Translations under genes and position numbers: made by a program
The notes under the pieces: model-generated
Seen by the model: the letters and a program-made list of their open reading frames with translations, nothing else
What the model was told of the DNA's origin: nothing
Databases searched by the model: none
Shown: piece after piece, positions 18,486-37,932 of the stretch
Layout: each line of letters begins with the position of its first letter
Position numbering within the stretch: position 1 is the first letter of the stretch
Assembly: GCA_965112735.1 (NCBI GenBank)
Contig: OZ218958.1
Location: 3,348,001 to 3,412,000, forward strand
Source: Phaeosaccion multiseriatum
Lineage: Eukaryota > Ochrophyta, other classes
Reading direction: 5' to 3'
Length of the DNA: 64,000 nt

Positions 18486-21400
18486 CAAGTGGTTGAAATG
18501 CGCACAGCAGGGTTGATAGAGTCACTCATTGAAGCCTCACAAGGAAGCCTTCGAGGCGATTTATGAGAGGTCGTCCATCCATCCACTGTCATCGCCACTC
18601 CCTCACTCACCCCCTCCCTCCCTCCCTCCCTCCCTCCCTCACTTACTCACTCACTCACTCACTTCTTCCCTCGGTCACTCCCTCCCTCCCTCCCTCCCCC
18701 ACTCACTCACTCACTCACTCACTTCTACATTCACTCACTCCCTCCCTCCCTCCCTCACTCACTCACTCACTCTCTCCCTCACTCACTCAATCACTTCCTC
18801 CATCAATCAATCACTCACTCAATCACTTCCTCCCTCCCTCACTGCCTCCCTCACTCACCCCCCTCACTCCCTCCCTCCCTCACCTTTCCGAAGCCTCCCT
18901 CCCCGATGATGTTGATGGCCGCCCAATTGTCGCACGCCGCAGACAGTTCCTCCTCGCTGAAGTCCTTCACAATCTCCGGCCCAGCGCCCCCGCCCCTTGC
19001 TCCTCCCCTCGCGTCCTCCTCCCCCTCCTCATCCTCTTCAGTCCCGCTCTGACCGCTCTGACCGCTCTGTCCACTGTGCCCACTCACACTCCTCCGGTGC
19101 GAGCGAGGAGGCGGTGGAGGGGCACCTCCTGTGGGGGAGGGCGGCATGGCGCTATCTAAGTACACCCCATTGCCGCCCGCACCATGGCCTCCGGTGTTAT
19201 AGTGACCCCCTCCACCCTCTCCGTCGCTTCCCAGCCCTTCCAGCCCCAGTAAGTCAACACCGAAGGCGTCTCCATACGCCTGTCCCGTCTCCTGCCCATG
19301 TGACTCCTGCCTTGACCATGACCCAGACACACCGCCACCCCCGGGGCTATCGCCGTCCTTATGCCCACCGTCCCCTCTTGCCTCTGACTCCTGGTCGCGG
19401 TCGGATTCTCCTCCTCCTCCTCCTCCTCCTCCTCCTCTCTCACCATTCCCGTTTCCATTCCCATTTCCGAGCCCGGACGATGCCCCCCGCTCCTTCCCCT
19501 CCTCCTTGTCCTGCTGGTGCCCCTGCCGCTGCTGCTCGGGCCTTCCGTGCAGCCTCTCATAAAGGCCGATGGAGTTGTTGGCCGTGTCAATCGAAGCGAG
19601 AAAGGGGGCAAAGTCCACGCCAACGCCCCCCTCAATGACTGCCCGAAGCTGCCGCCGTTTCTCCAGGCAAGACTCGTACAGCTTCTCGAGTTTCTGCTGC
19701 TGCTCCCTCTGCCGTTGTGACTCAATGTTTGTCCCTCTGCCGTTCGCACTGCTTGCATAGCGGGCCGCGTCTTCCTTCCCCCTCTGTTGTGCTCCGTCCA
19801 TGTTCTTCTGCCCCAGCCGCAGCAACTTCCTCGGCGAAGACGGACCCTCGAGACCGTTACCAGCGGCGTCCGCGGCCGCAGCAGCCATCGAGGCCTGCAC
19901 ACCTATGCCTTCGAGCAGAGCGGCTGCACTCGCATTCGAGTTGGCCACAAGGCCCTCCGCGCCCCCGCACTCCCCGCCTCCCACTACCCCTCCATCACTC
20001 GGCCCTCCTCCTCCACCTCCTCCTCCTCCTCCTCCTCCTACTGCTGCTGCTCCTCCTCCCCCTCCCCCTCCCCCCCCTCCTCCCCCTCCTCCTCCCCTTC
20101 CCGACCCACCCCCTCCCCCTCCCCAGCTGCTGCCGCTGCCGTGGAAGCGCTGCTGCCCGGAACCGCTGCCTCCTCCTCCTCCTCCTCCTCCTGCTCCTGC
20201 TGCTGTCCCATCTCTATGGGCCATGGGCATATGGGCAGGACTGACTCCGAGCACAATCCTCGTCATTTCCTCTCTCAGTTCCTCCCCCACCACCTCTTCG
20301 TCAATCAGCAGCACCGCCACAAGGCCCTCTGTGTCTCGCAGCGTCAGATCGGGCCCGTAGCGAACAAGCTCCTTCACCTGTTGGTGATACGGGCAGGCAG
20401 GGAGGGGAGGGGAGGGGAGGGGAGTGAGGGGGGGCGTCAGAGAGATAGTTGTAGTAAGTACTGCAGTGCATCCCCCCAGTGGTTGGCAGGGTAGGGCGTG
20501 ATACCATCCCCTCCATTTTGTGTGTGTGCACTGACTGACTGACTGACTGACTGACCGTGTCTATGAAGCCCTTGTTGACTGCCCAGTGGAGGGCGGTCCG
20601 GCCCCACCCGTCTTGTGCATTGAGCTGCGCCCCCGAGTACAGCAGCTCCCCGCACACCGCCGCCTGCCAGAGGGGATGGCAGCACATGGCAGTGGATGGC
20701 AGCACATGGCAGTGGATGGCAGGGGCGGGGTCAGGCTTCGGGTCAGGATGAGGGTAACGCTCAAGGCAAGGGGGTGGTTAGTCTCAGGCTCAGGCCCAGG
20801 CTCAGGCCCAGGCTCAGGCCCAGGCTCAGTTTCTTCCCCACACCACAGGCAGGGCCAGACAGTGGCGGCATAAGTCAATGGGCTAAGTCAATAAGTCGAG
20901 GACTGCTCTTGTTGCTGCTTGTGCCGCAAGGTGCAAACCACCCAAGTAGAGACAGACCGGCCATCGCTATACCTACCCATCGCTAGACCGTATAGCCCAC
21001 CACCGCTATACCCTATACCCTATGCCCTATGCCCTACCTGTCCGTTCCCTGCGGCCCAGCTCAGCGCCCCCCTGCCCGAGAGGTCCTTGGTGCTCACATC
21101 GGCCCCTGCGTTGAGCAGGCAGCGGCACTGGAGGGGGGGGGGGGGTATCACGGTTGAGGTGGATGGGTTGGGCCCAAGCAGGGGAGAGGAGGAGGAGCAG
21201 AGGAATGGTTCAGGAAGAGCACACCAATGAATGAAACCCGAAACAGGGCAAGGGCGCTGCTGACTGTCTCAAAGCCATGCACCTCACCCCCCCCTCCCCC
21301 CCCCTCTCCCTGTCCTCCCTCCCTCCCCTCCTGCCTCTCTGCCTCTTCCCTTCCTCACCGTCTCTACGTGCCCCTTGGCGGCTGCCCACATGAGCGCAGT

Positions 21401-22442
21401 GGCGCCGAACTGCCCATCCACGCCCTTCACGTCGGCCCCGAGGCTCAGCAAATGAGAAACTAGGGAAGCGGATGGCAGTTCACGTCATGTGGTGGTGAGT
21501 TTTAGTTTTTAGTGTTGTGGAGGAGAGGAGGGAGGAGAGTGTCAGAGATGGAAGCATGACGTTCGCTTTGCTTGCGTGAATTGCCCGTTATTCCTGCGGG
21601 AGGGGCAGAGTATGCTATGCTATCGAGGGAAGGTGCCCCGCCCTCCACTCATGGCCAGAGTGGGCGCCAGATTGCTGCCTGAAGGCGTGCGATAGACAAG
21701 AGCGACTGGAGTGATTGGAGCTCTTACTTGTGGCTGTGTGGCCTTCATTGGCCACCCAGTGCAGAAGAGGGGCACCGACATTGCCGTCCAGAGCGTTCAC
21801 GAGGCCTAAGATGGGGGGAGGGAGGAGGGGCGAATGGAAGGGGAGACGGAAGGAAGGAAGGAAGGAAGGAAGGAAGGAAGGAAGGAAGGGAGGGAGGGAG
21901 GGAGGGAGGGAGGGAGGGAGGGAAGGAAGGAGGAGGGAGACCGATGTGCAGGCAGGGAGACGGGAAGGCGGGCAGCCGAGATGGTGAGTTCCGGTAGACA
22001 CTGCGAAGAAGAGAGGGCGCAGCGCACGACGTGCCTGCCACTTGGAGAGCTCCGCCCATCACTCACCTCTCCCTCTCGGGCTGCTCAAGAACGAAGCCAG
22101 CTGGTCCCAATCGTGTCTGCTGATGAGCAGGAAAGGGTCCACCGACTGCGACTGGTATGGAGACTGATTTGGAGCGAAGCTGGAGTTGTATGTGGAGTAC
22201 CCTTGCGGGGGGAGCTGAGAAGCGTGCGCCACCGGATACGCGTACTGCGGCAGGGGCTGGGGCACGGGCTGGGGCTCTTGGTAGTAGACGGGCCGCGGCT
22301 GGTGCGGCTGCGGCTGCGGCTGCTGCTGTTGCCGTTGCTGCTGCAGCTGAGGCGGCGGCTGCTGCCGTTGCGGCGGCGGCTGCTGCTGGTGCTCATCGAG
22401 ATGCAGCCTCGGCCTCCGCCTGCTGCTTCCGAAGCCGAACAT
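13717..22442 (-). CDS. Ankyrin-repeat protein kinase, probably fused to a clathrin-like propeller
   Basis: Exons in phase: 22442-22067, 21805-21728, 21459-21359, 21127-21038, 20663-20556, 20377-18884, 18360-18241, 17824-17630, 17502-17344, 16967-16814, 16507-16350, 16167-16073, then 15867 onwards. A Gln/Pro-rich N terminus is followed by about five ankyrin repeats ([32 protein letters not shown]), mostly one per exon, then a 400-residue Gly/Ser/Gln linker. The kinase has [70 protein letters not shown] and DRPTWDVV, which is the IRAK/receptor-like kinase type. The catalytic loop reads HGD, so it is a non-RD kinase. No membrane span is visible. The kinase frame closes at 15675 unless a C14 tract (15767-15780) gains one base. 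With that base it continues into the propeller. Confidence 0.8.
15868..16072. other. Intron 12 of the kinase-propeller gene
   Basis: A G-rich/GA tract on the plus strand (15878-16010), which is pyrimidine-rich on the transcribed strand. It ends at the ccag acceptor before the exon at 15867. Confidence 0.7.
16242..16303. repeat. (GGAA)n microsatellite, kinase intron 11
   Basis: Nearly pure ggaa/gaag run between exons 11 and 12 of the kinase gene. Confidence 0.85.
16968..17343. repeat. Kinase intron 9: (GA)n, (CGCAT)n and CCCCTCA repeats
   Basis: From left to right: a GA-rich stretch (16978-17160), a pure pentanucleotide cgcat array of about 12 units (17186-17247), and a ccctcacccc array (17281-17343) that abuts the donor of exon 9. 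Confidence 0.85.
17825..18240. other. Kinase intron 7
   Basis: 416 bp between exons 7 and 8. It contains ggatggcagtggatgg (17928-17943), a (GATAA)n run near 17848-17868 and an (ACGC AC)n run at 18060-18106. A short frame, [12 protein letters not shown] near 18050, follows a cag but is not needed to join the kinase motifs. Confidence 0.6.
18361..18883. repeat. Kinase intron 6: (GA)n and CACT/CCCT repeats
   Basis: A (GA)n run at 18441-18480 and long cactcactcactccctccctc arrays at 18600-18880. The Ser/Pro/Leu/His frames here are repeat artefacts. Confidence 0.85.
21806..22066. repeat. Kinase intron 1 with GGAA/GGGA tract
   Basis: About 100 bp of ggaagg and gggagg repeats (21846-21950) between exon 1 and the first ankyrin exon. 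The remainder is unique and non-coding. Confidence 0.8.
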
Positions 22443-23322
22443 TCTCCTTGTCCTCCCCTCTCACGTCTCTCTGCCCCCTCTTTCGTATTCCGGTGTGTGT
22501 GGTGCCCGATTATCGCTGCCCCCCAAGGGCCAAGGGACCTACTACTCTGGGGAAAGCACTCTCTCCTCCATGCCACTTTGTGTGTCGATTACCCGACGTG
22601 CCTCTTCATCACGGTTCTAGTCTTATAATACTCTCCTTTTCCCTTTTGTCCGATCCGAACTCGCCCCCTTGGAAAAAGTGTGTAAGCGTCTTTCCCACAT
22701 TAGGTATTTATATATCCAAAAAGGTGAGAAGAGACAGAGAGAAGAGAGTGTCGAAGGGGGGAGGAGAGGTCCTCCTCCGCGCTGGAGGGGGTTGCTCGTT
22801 GCGCGCTCGAAAGAGGTGGTAAATGGGCGGAAAAGGGGAAAACGTGGGAGTTTGCTTTCTGTAGATGCCTGTGCCCCTTAGGAGGAGCAGTGCAGCAGCA
22901 GCGCTCTTTCGATGCCGCCGCTCGCAATGGAAGGAAGTGGTTCACAAGCATAAGCATGCCCGGGGTGTAAAGTGGTCCTCGGTGGAGAGGGGGGGCGAGC
23001 GACGGGAGAAACGCCTTCAACCTCCCCGCCTCACTCGACTGAGATGAGGATGTTTGGTGCGGGAGAGGTGGCCAGTGTGAGCGGCAGACCCCTGTCCCGT
23101 TCTGCGAGCCTTTAGACTCATTTTCCCTCCATCCCACGTTCCGCTGCTTTCTCTCTTTGTTTCTCTCTCTTGTATTGTGTGCAACAGAGGAGTGAGTCAG
23201 AGACTTCAGATAGTTTAGCAGCAACTGTCTGGAGACAGGGTCCTTGAGACAGGAGAGCTGCGGGTCTATAGGGAGGCTTTTCTGGACAGGGGAGCGCCCC
23301 CTCCGCTCTGAGGCGAATCGCC
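22443..23322. other. Divergent intergenic region (kinase gene / AFG3)
   Basis: 880 bp between two start codons in opposite directions. It holds several AT-rich candidates: tcttataata near 22620 and ttaggtatttatatatcc near 22701. I see no ORF with coding character. Confidence 0.5.
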
Positions 23323-30891
<7,569 letters not shown>

Positions 30892-31145
30892 GCACAAGTG
30901 CTATGAGAAAGGAGAGCAAGTGAGGACAAGTGCTATGAGATGGGTGACGAGTGAAGAGAGCAAGTGAGGACAAGTGCTATGAGATGGGTGAAGAGTGAAG
31001 AGAGCAAGTGAGGACAAGTGCTATGAGATGGGTGAAGAGCAAGGAGAGCAAGTGAGCACAAGTGCTATGAGATGGGTGAGGTGAGGTGGTGCCGCAGGAG
31101 AGACACAAATGAGTCGAGGGCACCACGGACCGGAGACCGGCCTCT

Positions 31146-31182
<37 letters not shown>

Positions 31183-31976
31183 CGCCAGAGGGGCAGAGGG
31201 AGAGAGAAGGAGTGCGCTCCAATAGATGCGTGTTCGATGCGGGCCCCTCCACTCGCAGAAGGATAACTTGTGTTTTTATTATGTATTTTTTGGAGGAGGG
31301 AAGGATAGGGGGGGCTGCATCCCGTCAGAGTATTGCCCGGGGGACCACAAAGTCCGCTGGAAGGACGAGGAGGAGAGCTCGTGTAGACAGACAGACAGAC
31401 AGACAGGCAGACAGACAGACAGACAGCTCTTTCTTTGAGCGGTACAGACAAGAGACAGACATACAAACGGCTCTTTGGTTGGTACAGACAAAAGACTGAT
31501 TGACAGACAGACAGCAGACAGAAACAGAAAGACAGAGAGACAGACAGATAGAAACACTGACAGACTGACTGATAGACAGACAGACAGATAGGCAGCTCAT
31601 TGGTGGCTGCGCCAGCGCAGTGGCGTATGTGTAAAACTAATCCAACTTGGGTATGACATGAGATGGCAGCTGATGACAGTCTAGAGAATACTTTCTTTTT
31701 CTTCGTTTTAGGCCATACCTTATTATATTTGTTTCTTATTAATTATTCCCCCCTCCCCTCCTTCCTGAATTCTTTCAACTGTTCAGATTAGTTGTGACTG
31801 TAAAAAAAAACAAAAAAACAAAAAAACTATTTAAATCCCCTCTCCGGAACTACTGAGTACTCGCCTCTGTCTCACCGCTGTCCTGCCCTCGGCTGCCCTT
31901 CTCTTGGCTGCCCTTCCCTAGCTACGTGAAAGGCTCAGCCCCCACCCTGGCTGCTTCCTGAACGCCCGTCCTCACT
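30892..31976. other. Intergenic with tandem repeats downstream of AFG3
   Basis: 30892-31080 is an array of about 40-bp units (agcaagtgaggacaagtgct, then atgagatgggtga). A (CT)n run lies at 31150-31180. gaca tetranucleotide runs lie at 31386-31425 and scattered to 31590. A-rich DNA (aaaaaaaaacaaaaaaacaa) lies at 31802-31826. It contains the 3' ends of AFG3 (plus) and the array gene (minus). No further gene is seen. Confidence 0.6.
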
Positions 31977-34214
31977 CTATCCTTTCACCTTCTCCTCCTC
32001 CTCCTCCTCCTCCTCCTCCTCCTCCTCCACCACCACCACCACCACCACCACCTCCTCCACCTCCCCCTCCTCCTCCTTCTCCTCGTACTCCTCCAACCCC
32101 CCTCCTGCTCCTCCTCCTCCTACTACAACATCTCCTCCTCCTCCTCCTCCTCCTCCTCCTCCTCCTCCTCCTCCTCCTCCTCCTCCTCCTCCTCCTCCTC
32201 GCTCATTCTCCTCCTCCTCCTCCTCCTCCACCACCACCACCACCTCCTCCTCCTCCTCCTCCTCCTCCTCCACCACCACCACCACCACCTCCTCCACCTC
32301 CCCCTCCTCCTCCTTCTCCTCGTACTCCTCCAACCCCCCTCCTGCTCCTCCTCCTCTTCCTCCTCCTCCTCCTCGTCCTCCTCCTCCTCCTCCTCCTCCT
32401 CCTCCTCCTCCTCCTCCTCCTCCTCCTCCTCCTCCTCCTCCTCCTCCTCCTCCTCCTAACCCTCCCCCCCCCCGTCCTTCTTCTTCTTCTCCTCCTCGTC
32501 CTCCTCCTCGTCCTCCTCGTCCTCCTCCTCCTCCTCCTCCTCCTCCTCCTCCTCCTCCTCCTCCTCCTCCTCCTCCTAACCCTCCCCCCCCCCGTCCTTC
32601 TTCTCCTCCTCCTCCTCCTCCTCCTCTTCCTCTTCCTCCTCCTCCTCCTCCTCCTCCTCCTCCTCCTCCTCCTCCTCCTCCTCCTCCTCCTCCTCCTCCT
32701 CCTCTCCCTCTTGCTGCCCCCCTCCCTTCCCTTCGGTCGCCAGTCCTATGGATAGGAGCCGCAGAAATATGGGAAGCAGCGCCACCAGGAATAGAGAGGC
32801 CCTCGTCCTTGACCCAGGTCAGCACGATGTGGCGTGGCGTATTGGTGGTGCGAGCCATCACACTGAGCGGCGACTTGGTGGGAAGCGTCGCCATCCCGAG
32901 CTGGTGTAGAGCGAGCAGGGCGGCTCGAGTCACACACACGCCCAGTTGAGTAGTGGAGAAATAGCCACGCGGGGACTCGAAGTCGAAGCTCCGGAGCTAC
33001 GCAAGACGAGCAACAAGAAGCAGTCCAGTAGTCAGTCAGTCGGTCAGTCAGTCGCAGAGCTCGCAAGCCAGTGCAGGGGGGCGGGTAGGGAGGCAGCAGC
33101 CAGTCCAAGTGGGCGCGGTTCGCACGCATGCATTTCAACAGTGGAGCGAGCACCCAGCCAGAGCCAGAGCCAATGCCCTGTCATCGTCGACCTGTTGCCT
33201 TGCTTGCGCTTGGCCTCTGCGGCTCAGTCCACCTCCCTCCTCCTCCTCCTCCTCCTCCTCCTCCTCCTCCTCCTCCTCCTCCTCCCCCTCCTCCTCCTCC
33301 TCCTCCTCCTCCTCCCCCTTCTCCTCCTCCTTCTCGTCCTCCTCCTCCTCCTCCTCCTCCTCCTCCTTCTCCTCCTCCTCCTCCTCCTCCTCCTCCTCCT
33401 CCTCCTCCTCCTCCTCCTCCTCCTCCTCCTCCTCCTTCTCCTCCTCCTCCTCCTCCTCCTCCTCCTCCTTCTCCTCCTCCTCCCTTCGCTGCTACCTGCA
33501 TGAGAGCCTCTCCAGGAGCTATGCCTGGGCGGCGCTGTGCAAGATAGCGCGCCCCCCTCACGCTCGTGCTTGTGGTGGTGTGGATGGGTATGACGATGGT
33601 GATACGCGGCCCATTGAACGCTACCTCCGCCAAGTCAGCTTCTGTGGCTTGGCGTAGGGTGTACGAAGCAGCCTCCTCGTGCTGTACCACCAACTGCTGA
33701 TGCTGATGCTGGTGTGCCTCCTGCACCATGAGGACTATCTCCTGCGGTTGTTGGATGGAGCACTGGGAAGAGTAGCCCAGCGCACACGTGCGGGAGAGCA
33801 TGACATGCACTGCCATCGTCCACAGCACGCCACAGTTCGAAGCAAGGCAGTAGGTGCGGAAGGTAAAGAGGGAAGTGAAGTCCATGAGATCGTGACGAGG
33901 CAGACAGGAATCAAGTGAGCCAGCAACGGGTCCTATTCTTTACTGGAGACATGAGCCTGCCTAGCTTGGCGCTGCGCTTACTGCTTACCGCGCTGGCTGA
34001 AGAAAGAAGTGAGCGCATCCTTCGCCACTCCGCACACTGCGCGTTTTTGTACTTCACGCTTCCATGAGCTTTGCCATTCGGCAGGGGGCAGAGTAGGCAG
34101 TTCCCCAAAGCGATGCGTCCACTCTGATTGCCACCGAGGGCCATTTTCGTCCTCCTCCTCATCGCTAGTAGGGGGCTCAGCCTCAGTGTTCCCACCCGCT
34201 CTCAAATCGCTCAT
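31977..34214 (-). CDS. Orphan gene of the tandem array, copy 1 (intact)
   Basis: Three exons fit in phase: 34214-33989 (MSDLRAGGNTEAEPPT...), 33932-33496 and 32996-31977. Donors are gtaagc and gtagca; acceptors are aatag and cgtag. The unique core is about 300 residues and includes PRHDLMDFTSLFTFRTYCL, TEADLAEVAFNGPRITIVIP, RSFDFESPRGYFSTTQLGV and VMARTTNTPRHIVLTWVKDE. A poly-Gly/Glu tail encoded by the TCC microsatellite follows, ending in EEKVKG. I recognise no family. Exon 2 contains the dispersed motif as QQLVVQHEE. The phase-perfect exon joins and near identity of four copies argue that it is or was a real gene. The true C terminus is uncertain because the repeat is open in several frames. 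Confidence 0.5.
31980..32715. repeat. (TCC)n microsatellite complex, copy 1
   Basis: About 730 bp of tcc triplets interrupted by caccac, ttcttc and taaccctcccccccccc blocks. It encodes poly-Gly or poly-Glu on the minus strand and poly-Pro, Ser or Leu on the plus strand. It forms the left end of the tandem array. Confidence 0.95.
33238..33483. repeat. (TCC)n in intron 2 of orphan gene copy 1
   Basis: A nearly pure cctcctcc tract of about 245 bp. The equivalent tracts in copies 2, 3 and 4 are much shorter (about 70-80 bp), showing rapid length change. Confidence 0.9.
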
Positions 34215-34980
34215 AATTCTGGCTGTCGTGTTCAAAGCGCAGTCCTTCTTATTCAAAGAAGGAGGGGGGGTGGTGGACCAAACAAGCAGGAGTACGCTTA
34301 TAAGGAACTGCTGGTACCTGCTGCTGGCTGAGTCTCGCTAGTTGCTAAGGCTTGGGGAGGGCGCACCGTCGCGCAAGGAAATGAAAGGAAGGAATTTGAG
34401 ACCAGGCACAAAGTAATCACACCGCACAGAGTATCTAGCCACCCCCCCCCCTCTCTCTCTTCTACTCTCATAGGTACCTGCGGAGCTTCTTCTTCAAAGT
34501 ACAGACCTTCTCTCTACCGAGGGAAAGCTACACATTTCTGACACATTCAGCTCTCATCCCAACAGAACAGCAGGAATGACCCGACCCAGCACGCGCAGCA
34601 GCAGCTCCCACATGGCTTGGCTCCGCCTCTCTCCACTTTATCCCCTACATACTATTTACAACATGTCGCTGAAGTTGGGGTCTAGTCGCTGAAGTGAGGG
34701 GGATTTGGGGAAAATATAGGAAACCTAAAAATGGGACAGGTGTATTTTATTTTACGAGGCCCCCGAAGAAGTATCAAGTATCAAGAGAGAAGAAGAAAGA
34801 AAGGGGCCCCTGGACTTGATTATGGTATGCGCGGAGCGGACGAATTTGAGCAATCAGGTCTGGCGCCGGCCATAATTAATAATCAGGCCTGGAAAGGAAG
34901 ACGTCCAGGTTCACTTCCACTTTCCGTTTCCGTTTCTTGACCACCGCGCCCAGACACACACACACACCTATCTCCACCGG
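34215..34980. other. Non-coding spacer of array unit 1
   Basis: Shared with units 2 (37933-38702) and 3 (41857-42639) at very high identity. Contains a C-run (34441-34451), a CT run and ggcgccggccataattaata. It should hold the promoter of orphan gene copy 1 and the 3' end of the NRDE2-derived fragment. No ORF of note. Confidence 0.6.
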
Positions 34981-35393
34981 CATCACTGCAGCAGGTCCCG
35001 CCACAGCCTGAGGCCCCTGTCCTGCATGATGGACTGCTGCATCACTGCAGCAGATGCCGCCACAGCCTGAGGCCCCTGTCCTGCATGATGGACTGCTGCA
35101 TCACTGCAGCAGGTGCCGCCACAGCCTGAGGCCCCTGTCCTGCATGATGGACTGCTTCATCACTGCAGCAGGTGCCACCACAGCCTGAGGCCCCTGTCCT
35201 GCATGATGGACTGCTTCATCACTGCAGCAGGTCCCGCCACAGCCTGAGGCCCCTGTCCTGCATGATGGACTGCTTCATCACTGCAGCAGGTGCCGCCACA
35301 GCCTGAGGCCCCTGTCCTGCATGATGGACTGCTGCATCACTGCAGCAGGTGCCGCCACAGCCTGAGGCCCCTGTCCTGCATGATGGAGAGAAG
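34981..35393. repeat. 59-bp minisatellite, seven copies
   Basis: Units start at 34981, 35040, 35099, 35158, 35217, 35276 and 35335, exactly 59 bp apart, each beginning catcactgcagcaggt. The unit equals the last 59 bp of the NRDE2 coding sequence (46740-46798). Confidence 0.95.
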
Positions 35394-36230
35394 CTCCTCC
35401 CGCTCCTCCTCCTCGAAGGCCCCCTCAGCCCGTCACCACCCCGCCCTGTATCACCAACTACTGCAGCTGCTGCTGTAGCTCCTGGTGATGACGCAGACAG
35501 GACACCAGCCACAGGCGCTTGCTCAGCGGACTCAGGCTTGAGACGTTGGCCCTCCTCCGATACCCCAGCTGTCGAAGCTCTCCCTCCTCCTCCTCCTCCT
35601 CCTCCTCCTCCTCCTCCTCCTCCTCCTCCTCCTCCTCCTCCTCTTCCTCCTCCTCCACCTCTTCCTCCTCCTCCTCCTCCACCACCACCACCTCCTCCTC
35701 CTCCTCCTCCTCCTCCTCCTCCTCCTCCATTACCTCCTCCTCCTCCTGCTGTGCCAAACTGCAGGAGGGAGGCCTCGGCCTCGGCGGCGGCAGCAGCAGC
35801 CTGCAGCGGCCTGCTAACATCCACCAGCCACTCCAACAAGGCCGGGCCTTGCCCCCAGCCCACCGTATCTGTCCGCCTCATCACCTCCTTGCAGTGCCAA
35901 GCCGCTCTCTGCGCCGCCCCGCTGCCCGTCTCGTTGGCCGCCCTCAGTGCTAGCAGTCCCACATTGTGGGGAAAGCTTGTAAGCCCGCGTAGCACCAACG
36001 CTCGCAAGGGCCGCAGGGAGCCGCACGTCGCAGAGCCGGAGCCTTTGGAGCTGCCAACGCTGTCGGGCAGGGGTGGTGTGGACACGTTGACTGACTGACT
36101 TCCCTTTCCCCTCGCCACTTCGCTTGTCTGGCACACCCCCCCCTCTCCTTCTCTTGGCACCGTTATTCGACACCTTGTCGGAGAAGGCCGCAGCATCTTC
36201 CATACCCCCTCCTCCCTCCTCTCCTCCTCC
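35394..36230 (-). pseudogene. NRDE2 3' fragment, array copy 1
   Basis: Matches 46799-47690 of NRDE2, including EWLVDVSRPLQAAAAAAEAE and SVNVSTPPLPDSVGSSKGSG. It carries an extra GACT at 36086-36097 and lacks 167 bp between two CAGCGG repeats; both changes shift the frame. TCC expansions add poly-Gly/Glu. It has no start region and is not a functional NRDE2. Confidence 0.85.
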
Positions 36231-36270
36231 TCCTCCTCCTCCTCCTCCTCCTCCTCCTCCTCCTCCTCCT

Positions 36271-36305
<35 letters not shown>

Positions 36306-37932
36306 TTCTCCCCCCCCTCCTCCTCGTGCTCCTCCACCTCCCCCTCCTCCCCCTCCTCCTCGTGCTCGTCCACCTCCCCCTCCTCCTCCTCCTCCTCCTC
36401 CTCCTCCTCCTCCTCCTCCTCCTCCTCCTCCTCCTCCTTCTCCTCCTCCTCCTCCTCCTCCTAACCCTCCCCCCCCCCCGTCCTTCTTCTTCTCCTCCTC
36501 GTCCTCCTCCTCCTCCTCCTCCTCCTCCTCCTCCTCCTCCTCTCCCTCTTGCTGCCCCCCTCCCTTCCCTTCGGTCGCCAGTCCTATGGATAGGAGCCGC
36601 AGTAATATGGGAAGCAGCGCCACCAGGAATAGAGAGGCCCTCGTCCTTGACCCAGGTCAGCACGATGTGGCGTGGCGTATTGGTGGTGCGAGCCATCACA
36701 CTGAGCGGCGACTTGGTGGGAAGCGTCGCCATCCCGAGCTGATGTAGAGCGAGCAGGGCGGCTCAAGTCACACACACGCCCAGTTGAGTAGTGGAGAAAT
36801 AGCCACGCGGGGACTCGAAGTCGAAGCTCCGGAGCTACGCAAGACGGGCAACAAGAAGCAGAAGCAGTCAGTCCATTAGTCAGTCAGTCAGTCAGTCAGT
36901 CAGTCAGTCAGTCAGTCAGTCAGTCAGTCAGTCAGTCAGTCAGTCAGTCACAGGGCTCGCAAGCCAGTGCAGGGGGGCGGGTAGGGAGGCAGCAGCCAGT
37001 CCGAGTGGGCGCGGTTCGCACGCATGCATCTCAACAGTGGAGCGAGCACCAGCCAGAGCCAGAGCCAATGCCCTGCCATCGTCGACCTGTTGCCTTGCTT
37101 GCGCTTGGCCTCTGCGGCTCAGTCCCCCTCCCTCCTCCTCCTCCTCCTCCTCCTCCTCCTCCTCCTCCTCCTCCTCCTCCTTCTCCTCCTCCTCCTCCTC
37201 CCTTCGCTGCTACCTGCATGAGAGCCTCTCCAGGAGCTATGCCCGGGCGGCGCTGTGCAAGATAGCGCGCCCCCCTCACGCTCGTGCTTGTGGTGGTGTG
37301 GATGGGTATGACGATGGTGATACGCGGCCCATTGAACGCTACCTCCGCCAAGTCAGCTTCTGTGGCTTGGCGTAGGGTGTACGAAGCAGCCTCCTCGTGC
37401 TGTACCACCAACTGCTGATGCTGATGCTGGTGTGCCTCCTGCACCATGAGGACTATCTCCTGCGGTTGTTGGATGGAGCACTGGGAAGAGTAGCCCAGCG
37501 CACACGTGCGGGAGAGCATGACATGCACTGCCATCGTCCACAGCACGCCACAGTTCGAAGCAAGGCAGTAGGTGCGGAAGGCAAAGAGGGAAGTGAAGTC
37601 CATGAGATCGTGACGAGGCAGGCAGGAATCAAGTGAGCCAGCAACGGGTCCTATTCTTTACTGGAGACATGAGTCTGCCTAGCTTGGCGCTGCGCTTACT
37701 GCTTACCGCGCTGGCTGAAGAAGGAAGCGAGCGCATCCTTCGCCACTCCGCACACTGCGCGTTTTTGTACTCCACGCTTCCATGAGCTTTGCCATGCGGC
37801 AGGGGGTAGAGTAGGCAGTGGCCCAAAGCACTGCTTCCACTCTGATTGCCACCGAGGGCCATTTTCGTCCTCCTCCTCATCGGTGGTTGGGGGCTCAGCC
37901 TCAGTGTTCCCCCCCGCTCTCAAATCGCTCAT
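36231..37932 (-). pseudogene. Orphan gene copy 2 (nonsense in exon 3)
   Basis: Exons equivalent to copy 1 lie at 37932-37707, 37650-37214 and 36834 onwards, with splice sites and ATG intact. In exon 3 the CGA codon after GVCVT is TGA (plus strand ggctcaagtc), ending the frame before ALLALHQLG. All other differences are minor. Confidence 0.6.
36860..36955. repeat. (GTCA)n tract in array unit 2
   Basis: A gtcagtcagtcag run of about 80 bp in intron 2 of orphan copy 2. It is about 60 bp in unit 3 (40802-40860), and only a few repeats in units 1 and 4. Confidence 0.85.
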
